Part shown: positions 44,923 to 54,374 of the stretch, piece by piece
Layout of the letters: every line of letters starts with the position of its first letter
Position numbering within the stretch: position 1 is the first letter of the stretch
Source: Pseudomonas sp. Q2-TVG4-2
Lineage (GTDB): Bacteria > Pseudomonadota > Gammaproteobacteria > Pseudomonadales > Pseudomonadaceae
Assembly (NCBI RefSeq): GCF_013620795.1
Contig: NZ_LGLW01000003.1
Coordinates: 124,001-188,000, forward strand
Direction of reading: 5' to 3'
DNA: 64,000 bases
The notes under the pieces: generated by a model
Seen by the model: the letters and a program-made list of their open reading frames with translations, nothing else
Told to the model about the DNA's origin: nothing
The model's database searches: none
Translations under genes and position numbers: made by a program

Positions 44923-45906
44923 ATGTCCATGAAATCAACCCCTCGCTGGGTTCGCAAAGGTTGCCACGCGCTGGCATTGCTATTTGGCCTGAGCGCTTTA
45001 CCGGTCGCGGCCGCCGAGTGGCCGACCCGTCCGGTCACCATCGTCGTCCCGGCTGGTGCCGGCGGCGGTTCGGATGGCACTGCACGGATTCTCGCCAAAT
45101 ATCTCAAGGATGAGTTCGGTCAGCAGTTCAACGTGCTCAACCTCGGACAGGGTGGCGGTGTGGTTGGTATCAACCGCATCGTCAATGCCAAGCCGGACGG
45201 CTATACGCTCGGCGTGCTGTTCAACTATGCCCATTACAAAGAGATGGGGCAGGCGAATTTCGAGCTGAAAGACTTCACACCCATCGCCCAATACAACTTT
45301 GACCCAGCAGGCTTCCAGGTCCGCACAGACTCCCCGTTCAAGACCGTCAATCAGGCGCTAGATGCGATAAAAGCCGAGCCCGCCAAGTACACCATCGCCT
45401 GTGCCGGCGGCTGTGGCGGCTCTTGGCCGGTTGCGGTGGCGACACTGCTCGACCGTTGGGGCGTCGAAATGAACAAGGTGCGGATGATTCCGGGACAGGG
45501 CGCGGCGGCTGCTATGCAGGACCTAGCTGCTGGAGGGGTCGATTTCGTGCCGAGTTCACTGCCCGAGGCCGATGCCATGCTCAAGACCGGCACGGTGCGC
45601 AGCCTGGCAGTATTCGGCCCCGATCGGCAGGAAAACTTCCCTGAAGTGCCTTCGCTGAAGGAGGCCACTGGCCTTGAGCTGGAGCTCGGCTCGTTCCGCG
45701 GGCTGGTCGCACCTGCCGGCTTGCCGGAGAACGTTCGCGCCAAGCTCGAAGGTGCAATGGAAGCGATCTACGCCAACCCCGAATGGCAGACCGAGATGAA
45801 GGCGCGTGGCTTCAACCCGCAATGGCGCGACTCGGAAGCCTTTGCCCGTTACCTTGAGCAGCACACGGGTGACGTCAAGGCGCTGTTTGCCAAGATGGAT
45901 ATGTGA
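44923..45906 (+). CDS. Tripartite tricarboxylate transporter substrate-binding protein (TctC family)
   Basis: A 327-residue periplasmic protein with a signal peptide (to ~residue 30, ...LSALPVAAA) and TctC/Bug features: EWPTRPVTIVVPAGAGGGSD, LGQGGGVVGINRIVNAKPDG and VPSLKEATGLELELGSFRGL. It captures a carboxylate for the TctAB permease that follows. AGGAAA precedes the ATG. Given the operon, a sugar acid is the likely ligand. Confidence 0.87.
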   Translation: MSMKSTPRWVRKGCHALALLFGLSALPVAAAEWPTRPVTIVVPAGAGGGSDGTARILAKYLKDEFGQQFNVLNLGQGGGVVGINRIVNAKPDGYTLGVLFNYAHYKEMGQANFELKDFTPIAQYNFDPAGFQVRTDSPFKTVNQALDAIKAEPAKYTIACAGGCGGSWPVAVATLLDRWGVEMNKVRMIPGQGAAAAMQDLAAGGVDFVPSSLPEADAMLKTGTVRSLAVFGPDRQENFPEVPSLKEATGLELELGSFRGLVAPAGLPENVRAKLEGAMEAIYANPEWQTEMKARGFNPQWRDSEAFARYLEQHTGDVKALFAKMDM

Positions 45907-45931
45907 TCGCAGTCAGCACGGAGTTGCAGCC

Positions 45932-46417
45932 ATGAAACTATCCGACCTGACTTGGGGAATCCTTTGTCTGGCGCTTGGCCTCGGCGTGCTTGTCGTGGCT
46001 GGTGGCATGGAGGCCTCACCCTACTTTCAGTACGGCGCCGGTTTTTACCCGTCGATTATCGGGACGATGCTGATGCTCGTGGGTTTGGTACTGGCCAGTA
46101 AAGGCGCTGCGGCTGCCCGGGCCGGACGCGCGCCGCTGTGGCTGGGGTTGTGTGACTGGTGCCGTGTGCCGGGTCACTGGCTCAGCCTAGGGCTGGTGGT
46201 CGGCGGTATGGTGGCGTTCCTGCTGTTGGTAGAACCCCTTGGTTTCCTTCTCACCGGATGGTTGCTGGTCGCCGGGCTCGGTGCCCGGTTCACCGGCCGA
46301 CCGTTGCGCGCGATGGTCTGCGCAGCCGGCGTAGTTGCGTTCCTCTATCTGTTCTTCCAGCAGGTCATGGGCGTGCCGCTGCCGCAGGGCCTGCTGGCCA
46401 ATCTCGGAGGGCTGTGA
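45932..46417 (+). CDS. Tripartite tricarboxylate transporter small membrane subunit (TctB family)
   Basis: A 161-residue protein with four hydrophobic helices. GILCLALGLGVLVVAGGMEA, FQYGAGFYPSIIGTMLMLVG and EPLGFLLTGWLL fit TctB. The ATG at 45932 gives the usual N-terminus near the first helix. Its stop directly precedes the tctA start without spacing. Confidence 0.82.
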   Translation: MKLSDLTWGILCLALGLGVLVVAGGMEASPYFQYGAGFYPSIIGTMLMLVGLVLASKGAAAARAGRAPLWLGLCDWCRVPGHWLSLGLVVGGMVAFLLLVEPLGFLLTGWLLVAGLGARFTGRPLRAMVCAAGVVAFLYLFFQQVMGVPLPQGLLANLGGL

Positions 46418-47926
46418 ATGGACGTCATCTTCGACGCGTTCGGCCAGGTCTTCACCTTCAAGGTGCTGGCCATCATGGCCGTCGCCGCGCTTTATGGGCT
46501 GATGGTCGGTGCGATTCCTGGGCTGACTGCAACGCTGGCGGTGGCACTGATGGTGCCGATTACCTTTTTCATGGACCCGGTTCCGGCGATCGCCGCGATC
46601 GTGACCATGGCGGCGATGGCGATCTTCGCCGGCGACCTGCCTGCGGTGCTGTTGCGCATGCCCGGCACGCCGGCCTCCGCTGCGTACACCGATCAGGCCT
46701 ATCGTTTCACTCAGGCCGGGCGTGGCGAGTACATCCTCGGCATAAGCGCTTGCACGTCGGCGATTGGCGGCTCCATCGGCGTGCTGGCGTTGATGTTCGG
46801 CGCGCCTTTGCTGGCGCGATTCGCACTCAACTTCAGCTCCTTCGAATATTTCTGGCTGGCGACGCTCGGGCTGACTGCCGCGATCATGGTGGGCGGCACG
46901 CGGGTCAGCCGCAGTGCGGTGTCATTGCTGATTGGCCTGCTGGTTGCCAGTGTCGGCATCGACCCGGTATCGGGCGAGACGCGTTTTACCTTCGGCAGCG
47001 ACGCGCTGCTTGGGGGCTTCGGTTTCATCCCTGTCATCATCGGCCTGTTTGCGGTGGCGGAAATCCTGCGGTTTTGCACCCGCAGCGTCAGCGAGCGTGA
47101 GCTGCCGCAGGTTCCTCAACAGCCGCTTTACTGGCAGGCGTTGCGTGATGTTCTACGGCACAAGTTGGGTATCTTGCGTGGTTCGGTCACCGGGACTTTG
47201 ATTGGCGCTCTGCCAGGTGCGGGTGCGGATATCGCCGCTTACATCGCCTATGCGATGGGTCGACCCGACCGAGGCGTCTCTCAGGGGGACGTCGACGAAG
47301 CGGCAGTCGCCCAGATCGCCCCCGCGACGGCAGCCAACAACGCCGCAGTCGGTGGCAGCTTCGTCCCAGCAACGGTCTTCGGCATTCCCGGTGATTCGCT
47401 GACCGCCATTGTCATCGGTGTTCTGTTGATGAAGGGGCTTAATCCGGGGCCGACGATCTTCACCGACAACGGCAGCATGATCAACGCGGTATTCCTGGCG
47501 TTTCTGCTGGCCAATCTGATGCTGATCCCGTTCGGTTTCCTCGCGGTGCGCCTGTTCAAACAAGTGCTGCGCGTTCCGCAAGGCGTGCTAATGCCGTCGA
47601 TCCTGCTGTTTGCCATGGTCGGTGCGTATGCCGTGGAGAACAGCCTGTTTGCGGTGGTGACCATTCTGGTCTTCGGTGTGCTCGGCTTTCTGCTCGAAGA
47701 GAACGATTTCCCCCTGGCCCCGATGATCCTCGGCATCGTGCTCGGGCCGCTGTTGGAGGAGACCTTCGTGACCTCGATGATGCGTTCGAACGGCAGTTTC
47801 GTCGCCTTCGTCGAGCGCCCGGTATCCCTGGTGTTGGCACTCGCCACGCTCGCTGTCTGGCTGGTGCCCCCGCTGGTGCGTCTATGGCGCGAACGCCACA
47901 CCCCCCGTCCCGCCCTAACCGACTAA
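46418..47926 (+). CDS. Tripartite tricarboxylate transporter large permease (TctA family)
   Basis: A 502-residue permease with about eleven to twelve helices. LMVGAIPGLTATLAVALMVP near the N-terminus and the second inverted copy GTLIGALPGAGADIAAYIAY are the TctA signature, with NNAAVGGSFVPATVFGIPGD. Together with the preceding TctC and TctB proteins it forms a secondary, cation-driven importer. Confidence 0.9.
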   Translation: MDVIFDAFGQVFTFKVLAIMAVAALYGLMVGAIPGLTATLAVALMVPITFFMDPVPAIAAIVTMAAMAIFAGDLPAVLLRMPGTPASAAYTDQAYRFTQAGRGEYILGISACTSAIGGSIGVLALMFGAPLLARFALNFSSFEYFWLATLGLTAAIMVGGTRVSRSAVSLLIGLLVASVGIDPVSGETRFTFGSDALLGGFGFIPVIIGLFAVAEILRFCTRSVSERELPQVPQQPLYWQALRDVLRHKLGILRGSVTGTLIGALPGAGADIAAYIAYAMGRPDRGVSQGDVDEAAVAQIAPATAANNAAVGGSFVPATVFGIPGDSLTAIVIGVLLMKGLNPGPTIFTDNGSMINAVFLAFLLANLMLIPFGFLAVRLFKQVLRVPQGVLMPSILLFAMVGAYAVENSLFAVVTILVFGVLGFLLEENDFPLAPMILGIVLGPLLEETFVTSMMRSNGSFVAFVERPVSLVLALATLAVWLVPPLVRLWRERHTPRPALTD

Positions 47927-47935
47927 GGAGCAACC

Positions 47936-48715
47936 ATGTATTTCCAAGACCTCAAAGGCAAACGTGTCCTCATCACTGGCGCCACCATGGGCATCGGTCT
48001 CGCCACGGCCAAAGCCTTCGCAGCCCTCGGCGCGCGGGTTGCGATCACTGCGCGCAATCGCCCGGCTAATCTCGACGAGCTACTGACCGAGCTGTCCGCG
48101 TATGGCGCGGAGGCGGCGTTTTTCGCTGGCGACCTGAGCCGCAGCCAGGATTGCATCGATACCGTGGCGGCCTTTGTCGAGCGCTTCGGCGGGTTGGATG
48201 TGCTGATTAACAACGCTGGAGCATTGCTGGAACGGCGAGGCCTGGAAAAGATCGATGATGCCTTCTTCGATGCCATGGTGGACGTGAATCTGCGTTCGGC
48301 GCTGCTGGTGACGCGTGAAGCGATCCCGCATTTGCGCGCATCGGCCAAGGCAAGCGGGCAGAGCGCATCGGTGATCACCACCGGCTCGATTGCCGCCTAC
48401 AACGGAGGCGGGCCGGGCGCGAGCCTCTATGCCGCTGCCAAGGCCTGGCTGCATAACGTGCAGCGCAATTGGGTGCGCGAGTTTGCCGGTGACAACATCC
48501 GCTTCAACGTAGTCGCGCCCGGGACCGTGGATACTGCGTTCCATGCGGACAAAGACGACACGGCCCGTGCGCAGGTCAACACCACCATTCCGCTCGGCCG
48601 CTTCGGCACCTCGGAGGAGATGGCGCCGGCGTATCTGTTCCTCGCCTCGCACGCTTGCAGCGGCTACATCACGGGTCAGACGCTGGACGTCAACGGCGGC
48701 CAGGCGATGCCCTGA
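47936..48715 (+). CDS. SDR family oxidoreductase in sugar-acid operon
   Basis: A 259-residue classical SDR: TGATMGIG at residues 13-20, NNAG, catalytic Ser in TTGSIAAYN, YAAAK, and the C-terminal GQTLDVNGGQAMP. AAGGAG lies 7 bases before the ATG. Context suggests a sugar or sugar-acid dehydrogenase, for example of galactose or a deoxy acid, but the sequence does not decide. Confidence 0.8.
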   Translation: MYFQDLKGKRVLITGATMGIGLATAKAFAALGARVAITARNRPANLDELLTELSAYGAEAAFFAGDLSRSQDCIDTVAAFVERFGGLDVLINNAGALLERRGLEKIDDAFFDAMVDVNLRSALLVTREAIPHLRASAKASGQSASVITTGSIAAYNGGGPGASLYAAAKAWLHNVQRNWVREFAGDNIRFNVVAPGTVDTAFHADKDDTARAQVNTTIPLGRFGTSEEMAPAYLFLASHACSGYITGQTLDVNGGQAMP

Positions 48716-48725
48716 GGAGTGCGGC

Positions 48726-49163
48726 ATGAACACTCAAATAGCTGCTCCCCCACTGGCTTATGGACCACCAATCAGCCTGGAAACGGCAAGTCGTGTGGTC
48801 GAGGCTGCGCACAATCACGCCCAGGCCAACGGCTGGGCTATGGTGATCGCCGTGACTGATGCGGGCGGTCACATGGTTCTGCTGCAGCGGATGGATCACG
48901 CCGCGCATGGCAGCGTCGAGGTGGCCCAGCGCAAGGCCGTTACCGCGGCAGCCTTCAAGCGCACCACTAAAGGCTTCGAGGAGACTCTGGCCAGCGGTGG
49001 GGCGACGTTGAGGTTGCTGTCGATGCATAACGCCATCCTTATGGACGGGGGGATTCCCCTGATTGAGGATGGTCGAGTGGTGGGTGCCATCGGCGTATCA
49101 GGCATGCACCCAAGTCAGGATGGTCAGGTCGCCGAGGCCGGCGCGCGCGTGCTGCACGGCTGA
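48726..49163 (+). CDS. GlcG/HbpS-type heme-degrading-fold protein (DUF336)
   Basis: A 145-residue protein of the GlcG/HbpS family: NGWAMVIAVTDAGGHMVLLQ then RMDHA, AQRKAVTAAAFKRTTKGFEE, IEDGRVVGAIGVSGMHPSQD. It is a paralogue of the GlcG-like protein encoded at 55811. Such proteins often accompany oxidoreductase or sugar-acid genes, with unclear roles. AGGAG stands 6 bases before the ATG. Last gene of the operon. Confidence 0.8.
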   Translation: MNTQIAAPPLAYGPPISLETASRVVEAAHNHAQANGWAMVIAVTDAGGHMVLLQRMDHAAHGSVEVAQRKAVTAAAFKRTTKGFEETLASGGATLRLLSMHNAILMDGGIPLIEDGRVVGAIGVSGMHPSQDGQVAEAGARVLHG

Positions 49164-49184
49164 CCGTCCGCCAGATCAAGAGGT

Positions 49185-49212
49185 CCGCCCGGCAACGTCG
49201 CGGCGGGCTTTC
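49185..49212 (+). terminator. Possible terminator of the sugar-acid operon
   Basis: GCCCG and CGGGC pair around a 12-base loop followed by TTTCTT, 20 bases after the last gene. The stem is short, so confidence is modest. Confidence 0.4.
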
Positions 49213-50106
49213 TTATGTGCGGGCTGCGTAATCCAGAATGATCCCGGCAAGAATAGCCAGCCCCGCCCAATGATTATGCAGAAACGCCTTGAAGCAGACC
49301 TGCGGCTTGCGTGAGCGGGTTTTCCAGAATTCCCAGGCAAAGCACAGCGCAGCAATCGTCAGGCCCAGGTGGAACCACTGGCCGAGCTCGAAGCGCACAC
49401 CGGCAAGGATCAGGCAGAACAGGGCGAGGCCCTGAAGGGTCGCGATGATGATGCGGTCGGCTTCGCCGAAGAGGATGGCGGTGGACTTGATGCCGATCTT
49501 CAAATCGTCATCACGGTCAGCCATGGCGTAGTAGGTGTCGTAGCCCACGGTCCAGACCACGTTGGCGATGAACAGCAGCCAGGCTTCCGGCGGCAGCTCG
49601 CCACGCTCGGCGGTGAACGCCATCAGCATGCCCCAGGAAAAGGCCGCGCCGAGCACTACCTGTGGGTAGTAGGTGTAGCGCTTCATGAAGGGATAGAGCG
49701 CCGCAACGCCGAGGGCGCCGAAGGACAGCCATATGGTCGCCGCATTGGTGAACAGGACCAGGACGAAGCTCAGGGCGACGAGGATGGCGAAAAGAATCCA
49801 GGCTTCTTTAACCGAAATCTTGCCGGTAGCCAGCGGGCGGCCCTTGGTGCGGCTGACGTGACCGTCGAAGTTGCGATCGGCGAAGTCGTTGATGACGCAC
49901 CCTGCGGCGCGCATGAGGATGACGCCGAGGACGAAGATCACCACGTTCTTAACGCTGGGCGTGCCTTCGCCGGCGACCCACAGCGCCCAGAGCGTCGGCC
50001 ATAGGAGCAGGTAGGTGCCGATTGGGCGATCCAGACGCATTAGCTGGATGAAGTCCCAGGCGCGCGGATGCAGGCGATTGCTCGATTGCAGAAGCTTCTG
50101 ATACAT
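49213..50106 (-). CDS. ubiA: 4-hydroxybenzoate polyprenyltransferase
   Basis: A 297-residue membrane enzyme with about nine helices that attaches the polyprenyl tail to 4-hydroxybenzoate in ubiquinone synthesis. First Asp-rich motif NDFADRNFD (Asn73-Asp81), second [12 protein letters not shown] near 195-207; [20 protein letters not shown] is the N-terminal signature. Downstream of ubiC on the same strand. Confidence 0.94.
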   Translation of the reverse strand: MYQKLLQSSNRLHPRAWDFIQLMRLDRPIGTYLLLWPTLWALWVAGEGTPSVKNVVIFVLGVILMRAAGCVINDFADRNFDGHVSRTKGRPLATGKISVKEAWILFAILVALSFVLVLFTNAATIWLSFGALGVAALYPFMKRYTYYPQVVLGAAFSWGMLMAFTAERGELPPEAWLLFIANVVWTVGYDTYYAMADRDDDLKIGIKSTAILFGEADRIIIATLQGLALFCLILAGVRFELGQWFHLGLTIAALCFAWEFWKTRSRKPQVCFKAFLHNHWAGLAILAGIILDYAART

Positions 50107-50163
50107 CGGCGGGTCTCCAGTCAGTACGGGGTGTCGGCAGGTGACGCGGAGTCTGCCCAGCCT

Positions 50164-50703
50164 TCAGCCATCGATCCGTGCCGCGCGCCACAGGGTCGGC
50201 AGAAACACTTCAGCCACCAGCACGCCCAGCTCACCCTGGGTGAAGCATGAGCGACGCGCCCATAGCTGTTCCTGACGAACCTCTTCGGGGAGCCAGGCGG
50301 CTGGGTAACGGCGGGCTTCCAGCGGGCCGCGAGCGAAGGCGTGATCACTGAACAGCAGCTCGCCCAGCGACCGGCTGCCGAGGCTCTGCAGGTCGAGGCC
50401 AGAGTGCTCCAGTGCGCTGCGGGCCGCGACGCTACGGGCGAAAACCCAGGGTAGCAGTTGGCCGCGCAGGTAGACCTCGCGAACCCAGCCTTGGCTGCCG
50501 CTCGCCACTCCCAGCGCGGCGCACTCGTCATCGCGCAGCGCCTGCCACCCTTCTGCGAGCGGCAGCACACTGAAGGCGCCATCGGCGAGATCGGTAAGGC
50601 GTCGCGTCAGCGAGCCTCTATCGACAAATAGCCAATCGTGAAGGGCAGGATCGAGCGGAGCGGGAAAACGGTCGGCGGTCAGCCAAGTCTGGAAGTCGGG
50701 CAC
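50164..50703 (-). CDS. ubiC: Chorismate--pyruvate lyase
   Basis: A 179-residue soluble enzyme making 4-hydroxybenzoate from chorismate. VREVYLRGQLLPWVFARSVA holds the conserved arginine and SLGELLFSD and YPAAWLPEEVRQEQLWARRS then CF match the family. It immediately precedes ubiA, giving the first two committed ubiquinone steps in one unit. Confidence 0.9.
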   Translation of the reverse strand: MPDFQTWLTADRFPAPLDPALHDWLFVDRGSLTRRLTDLADGAFSVLPLAEGWQALRDDECAALGVASGSQGWVREVYLRGQLLPWVFARSVAARSALEHSGLDLQSLGSRSLGELLFSDHAFARGPLEARRYPAAWLPEEVRQEQLWARRSCFTQGELGVLVAEVFLPTLWRAARIDG

Positions 50704-50808
50704 GAGCGATAGCGGCAGCGAAAAGAAGCGCCGAGTCTAGCATGCGGCACGAAGGCCGCTCCAAACCCGAGCCAAGGCACGCCTTACGCCTGCCGTTCAC
50801 GGTGGATC

Positions 50809-51579
50809 TTATGTCCAGCCCTCCAGGCGCATGGTGGCGCGGACCAGGCGCTGTTCCTCTTGCTCGATCTCCTTGAGGTTGTCACGGATGCCGTGGATGT
50901 GGTCGCGCGCGGCGCGCTGGGCCTGGTCCGGCAGACGCTCGGTGATGGCATGGAACAGCCGCGAGTGTTGACGGTCGATCTGCCGCTTTTGCAACGGCCG
51001 GTGATAGAGGTTGTTCACCGAGGCGAACACCGTGGACAGCATCAGATCGGTCAGCGATTGCAGCGTATGAACCAGCACCGGGTTGTGTGAAGCCTCGCTG
51101 ACGGCGAGATGAAAGGCATGGTCGAGGCGCGCGTGCTCCCGTGGATCACCGCCTTCCTCGGTATGCGCGGCGAGCATTTCTTCGTAGCGTCGACGTAGCA
51201 GGATGAAGTCGGCATCGGTGCCGCGCAACGCCGCCAGTCGTGCCGACTCGCCCTCCAGTAGCGCGCGGACTTCGAGCAGATCGAACAGGGTGCGCGGTTG
51301 CGAGTTGAACAGATGCATCAGCGGACTGGCGTCCTGCTCGCCGGACAGTCTGGCGACATGGGAGCCACGACCTTGCGCGGTTTCGATGATGCCGCGTCCA
51401 CGCAGCACGCGCAGCCCCTCGCGCAAGGCCGAGCGAGAGATGCCGAGCTTCTCGCACAGACGGCGCTCCGACGGCAGGGTCTGACCGACCTTGAGCACGC
51501 CGTCGACGATTAGTCGCTCGATCCGCTCGGCGACGATATCGGCCAGTTGGCGGCGTTCTTGGGTGTTTTCGGACAGCAT
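50809..51579 (-). CDS. glcC: FadR-type GntR regulator, likely glycolate regulator GlcC
   Basis: A 256-residue regulator: winged helix at ~10-75 (GQTLPSERRLCEKLGISRSA; LRVLRGRGIIETAQGRGSHV) and an all-helical FCD ligand domain (~95-240) with the metal-binding residues in DHAFHLAVSEASHN and later His residues. It is divergent from glcDEF, the expected position for GlcC. A lactate regulator of the LldR type is the main alternative. GGAGATCC stands before the ATG. Confidence 0.82.
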   Translation of the reverse strand: MLSENTQERRQLADIVAERIERLIVDGVLKVGQTLPSERRLCEKLGISRSALREGLRVLRGRGIIETAQGRGSHVARLSGEQDASPLMHLFNSQPRTLFDLLEVRALLEGESARLAALRGTDADFILLRRRYEEMLAAHTEEGGDPREHARLDHAFHLAVSEASHNPVLVHTLQSLTDLMLSTVFASVNNLYHRPLQKRQIDRQHSRLFHAITERLPDQAQRAARDHIHGIRDNLKEIEQEEQRLVRATMRLEGWT

Positions 51580-51594
51580 AAAGGATCTCCTTTC

Positions 51595-51609
51595 ACTGGT
51601 AGGACCAGT
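51595..51609. promoter_or_regulatory. Operator-like palindrome ACTGGTAGGACCAGT, copy 1 (glcC side)
   Basis: A 15-base sequence with perfect 6-bp arms. TGGTNNNACCA is the typical core of FadR-subfamily GntR operators. It starts 16 bases before the glcC start on the minus strand, suited to autorepression. Confidence 0.75.
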
Positions 51610-51701
51610 TTCGCGGAAGTCTACCGCAATGCAGGCGAAGGTGGCTGCAGGCCTGATATATGGGCATCCTATGTCGAGATGTTGAAAGCATGACGAAAGA
51701 A

Positions 51702-51716
51702 ACTGGTAGGACCAGT
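51702..51716. promoter_or_regulatory. Operator-like palindrome ACTGGTAGGACCAGT, copy 2 (glcD side)
   Basis: Identical to the copy at 51595, including the AGG centre. The centres are 107 bases apart, near ten helical turns, so two bound GlcC dimers could face the same side of DNA and form a loop. Confidence 0.75.
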
Positions 51717-51815
51717 GGTTTTGCCGATGGACGATTCGGGTGCGTCAGGCTAATGATGCGGCAATCCACCGCAGCTGGCCGTGCTGGCGGTGAACAATCA
51801 AGAGCACCAACTGCC

Positions 51816-53315
51816 ATGAATATTCTCTACGACGAACGCGTCGACGGTGAGCTGCCCAAGGTCGACAAGGCCGCATTGCTTGCCGAGTTGCAGGTTCAGT
51901 TGCCTGGCTTGGACATCCTCCACCGCAGGGAAGATCTCACACCCTACGAATGCGATGGCCTGTCTGCTTACCGCACCACGCCGATGCTGGTGGTGCTGCC
52001 CGAGCGCATCGAACAGGTCGAAACGCTGCTGAAGATCGCCCATAAACGGGGCGTGCCGGTCGTCGCTCGCGGCGCCGGTACCGGGCTGTCCGGCGGTGCG
52101 CTGCCGTTGGAGCAGGGCATCCTGCTGGTGATGGCGCGCTTCAACAAGATTCTCGAAGTCGACCCGGCCGGTCGCTTCGCCCGTGTTCAGCCTGGCGTTC
52201 GCAACTTGGCTATTTCCCAGGCCGCGGCGCCCTATGACCTCTACTACGCGCCCGATCCTTCGTCGCAGATCGCTTGCTCGATCGGTGGCAACGTCGCCGA
52301 AAACGCCGGCGGCGTGCACTGCCTGAAATACGGCCTGACCGTGCACAACCTGCTGAAGGTGGAAATCCTCACCGTCGAGGGCGAGCGCATGGTGCTCGGC
52401 TCCGACGCGCTGGATTCACCGGGCTTCGACCTGCTGGCGCTGTTCACCGGCTCCGAAGGCATGCTCGGCATCGTCACCGAAGTGACGGTCAAGCTGCTAC
52501 CCAAGCCGCAGGTGGCGCGGGTACTGCTGGCCGCGTTCGACTCGGTGGAAAAGGCCGGTCGCGCGGTGGGTGACATCATCGCCGCGGGCATCATTCCCGG
52601 TGGCCTGGAAATGATGGACAACCTGTCGATTCGCGCCGCCGAAGATTTCATTCATGCCGGCTATCCGGTGGACGCCGAGGCGATCCTGCTCTGTGAGCTG
52701 GACGGCGTCGAAGCCGATGTGGTCGATGACTGCGCGCGCGTCAGCGAGGTGTTGAAACTGGCCGGTGCCACCGAAGTGCGCCAGGCGCGCGACGAAGCCG
52801 AGCGAGTGAAATTCTGGGCCGGGCGCAAGAACGCCTTCCCGGCAGTCGGGCGGATTTCACCGGACTACTACTGCATGGACGGGACTATCCCGCGCCGCGA
52901 ATTGCCAGGCGTGCTCAAGGGGATTTCCGATCTGTCCGAAGAATACGGCCTGCGCGTGGCCAACGTGTTCCACGCTGGTGACGGCAACATGCACCCGCTG
53001 ATTCTCTTCGATGCGAACACCGAGGGCGAGCTGGAGCGCGCCGAGGCGCTGGGCGGCAAGATTCTTGAACTTTGCGTGAAAGTTGGCGGCTCCATTACCG
53101 GCGAGCACGGCGTTGGCCGCGAGAAGATCAATCAGATGTGCGCACAGTTCAACGCCGACGAGCTGACGCTGTTCCACGCGGTGAAGGCGGCCTTCGATCC
53201 GAGTGGTCTGCTCAATCCTGGCAAGAATATTCCGACGCTGCACCGTTGCGCCGAATTCGGCGGCATGCACGTGCACGGCGGGCAGTTGCCCTTCCCCGAA
53301 CTGGAGCGCTTCTGA
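51816..53315 (+). CDS. glcD: Glycolate oxidase FAD-binding subunit
   Basis: A 499-residue flavoprotein, as in E. coli GlcD. FAD domain motifs VPVVARGAGTGLSGGALPLE and SQIACSIGGNVAENAGGVHC; C-terminal domain NVFHAGDGNMHPLILFD and SITGEHGVGREKIN. It oxidises glycolate (and D-lactate) to glyoxylate together with GlcE and GlcF at the membrane. The ATG at 51816 gives the family N-terminus MNILYDERVDG. Confidence 0.93.
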   Translation: MNILYDERVDGELPKVDKAALLAELQVQLPGLDILHRREDLTPYECDGLSAYRTTPMLVVLPERIEQVETLLKIAHKRGVPVVARGAGTGLSGGALPLEQGILLVMARFNKILEVDPAGRFARVQPGVRNLAISQAAAPYDLYYAPDPSSQIACSIGGNVAENAGGVHCLKYGLTVHNLLKVEILTVEGERMVLGSDALDSPGFDLLALFTGSEGMLGIVTEVTVKLLPKPQVARVLLAAFDSVEKAGRAVGDIIAAGIIPGGLEMMDNLSIRAAEDFIHAGYPVDAEAILLCELDGVEADVVDDCARVSEVLKLAGATEVRQARDEAERVKFWAGRKNAFPAVGRISPDYYCMDGTIPRRELPGVLKGISDLSEEYGLRVANVFHAGDGNMHPLILFDANTEGELERAEALGGKILELCVKVGGSITGEHGVGREKINQMCAQFNADELTLFHAVKAAFDPSGLLNPGKNIPTLHRCAEFGGMHVHGGQLPFPELERF

Positions 53316-54373
53316 TGACGGTTTCCTTTGACGCTAGTGAGCAGCTGATCGAACAGGTCAACCAGGCGTTGGCGGCCAATACCCCGCTGTGCATCCAGGG
53401 CGGCGGCAGCAAGGCGTTTCTCGGCCGCCCGGTCGAGGGCGCGCTGTTGGACACCCGCACTCATCGCGGCATCGTCACCTATGACCCCACTGAACTGGTG
53501 GTCACCGCACGCGCCGGCACGCCGCTGGCTGAACTCGAAGCCGCGCTCGACGAGGCCGGACAGATGCTGCCCTGCGAGCCGCCGCACTTCGGTCCAGGCG
53601 CCACCGTCGGCGGTATGATCGCCGCCGGACTGTCCGGGCCGCGTCGGCCCTGGTCCGGCTCGGTACGCGATTTCGTCCTGGGCTCGCGGGTCATCACCGG
53701 ACACGGCAAGCACCTGCGCTTCGGCGGCGAGGTGATGAAGAACGTCGCCGGCTACGACCTCTCCCGGCTGATGGCCGGCAGCTTCGGCTGTCTCGGTGTG
53801 CTCACCGAAGTCTCGCTCAAGGTACTGCCCAAGCCGCGTCTGTGCCGCAGCCTGCGGGTCGAGATGAGCGTCGATCGGGCGCTGCTCAAGCTCGCCGAAT
53901 GGGGCCAGCAGCCCGTACCGATTACCGCTGCCAGCCATGATGGCCGTGCGCTGCATCTGCGTCTCGAGGGCGGCGAAGGCTCGGTCAATGCCGCCTGTGA
54001 GCGTATCGGTGGCGAAGCCCTCGATGGCGAGTATTGGCAGGACCTCCGCGAACAGCGCCTGGGCTTCTTCGCCGATGCGCGGCCGCTGTGGCGGTTGTCG
54101 CTCCCGACCAATACGGCCGAGCTGGCGTTGCCCGGCGAACAGCTGATCGACTGGGGCGGTGCTCAGCGCTGGCTGAAGTCCGATGCCGATGTGCAAACCA
54201 TTCGCGGCATTGCCGCTGAAGTCGGCGGGCACGCCATCTGCTTCACCGCTGGCGCCTGCGTTAGTCCGTTCCAGCCATTGGGCGAGCCGCTGCTGCGCTA
54301 TCACCGCCAGCTGAAGACGCAACTCGATCCGCAGGGGATCTTCAACCCCGGCCGAATGTACTCCGAGGTCTGA
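53315..54373 (+). CDS. glcE: Glycolate oxidase subunit GlcE (FAD-binding)
   Basis: A 352-residue PCMH-type FAD-binding protein: LCIQGGGSKAFLGRPVEG, FGPGATVGGMIAAGLSGPRR and GGEVMKNVAGYDLSRLMAGS. It lacks the C-terminal catalytic half of GlcD, as usual for GlcE. The ATG at 53315 overlaps the glcD stop (TGATG); the longer frame from 53072 is a shadow of glcD. Confidence 0.92.
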   Translation: MTVSFDASEQLIEQVNQALAANTPLCIQGGGSKAFLGRPVEGALLDTRTHRGIVTYDPTELVVTARAGTPLAELEAALDEAGQMLPCEPPHFGPGATVGGMIAAGLSGPRRPWSGSVRDFVLGSRVITGHGKHLRFGGEVMKNVAGYDLSRLMAGSFGCLGVLTEVSLKVLPKPRLCRSLRVEMSVDRALLKLAEWGQQPVPITAASHDGRALHLRLEGGEGSVNAACERIGGEALDGEYWQDLREQRLGFFADARPLWRLSLPTNTAELALPGEQLIDWGGAQRWLKSDADVQTIRGIAAEVGGHAICFTAGACVSPFQPLGEPLLRYHRQLKTQLDPQGIFNPGRMYSEV

Positions 54374-54374
54374 T

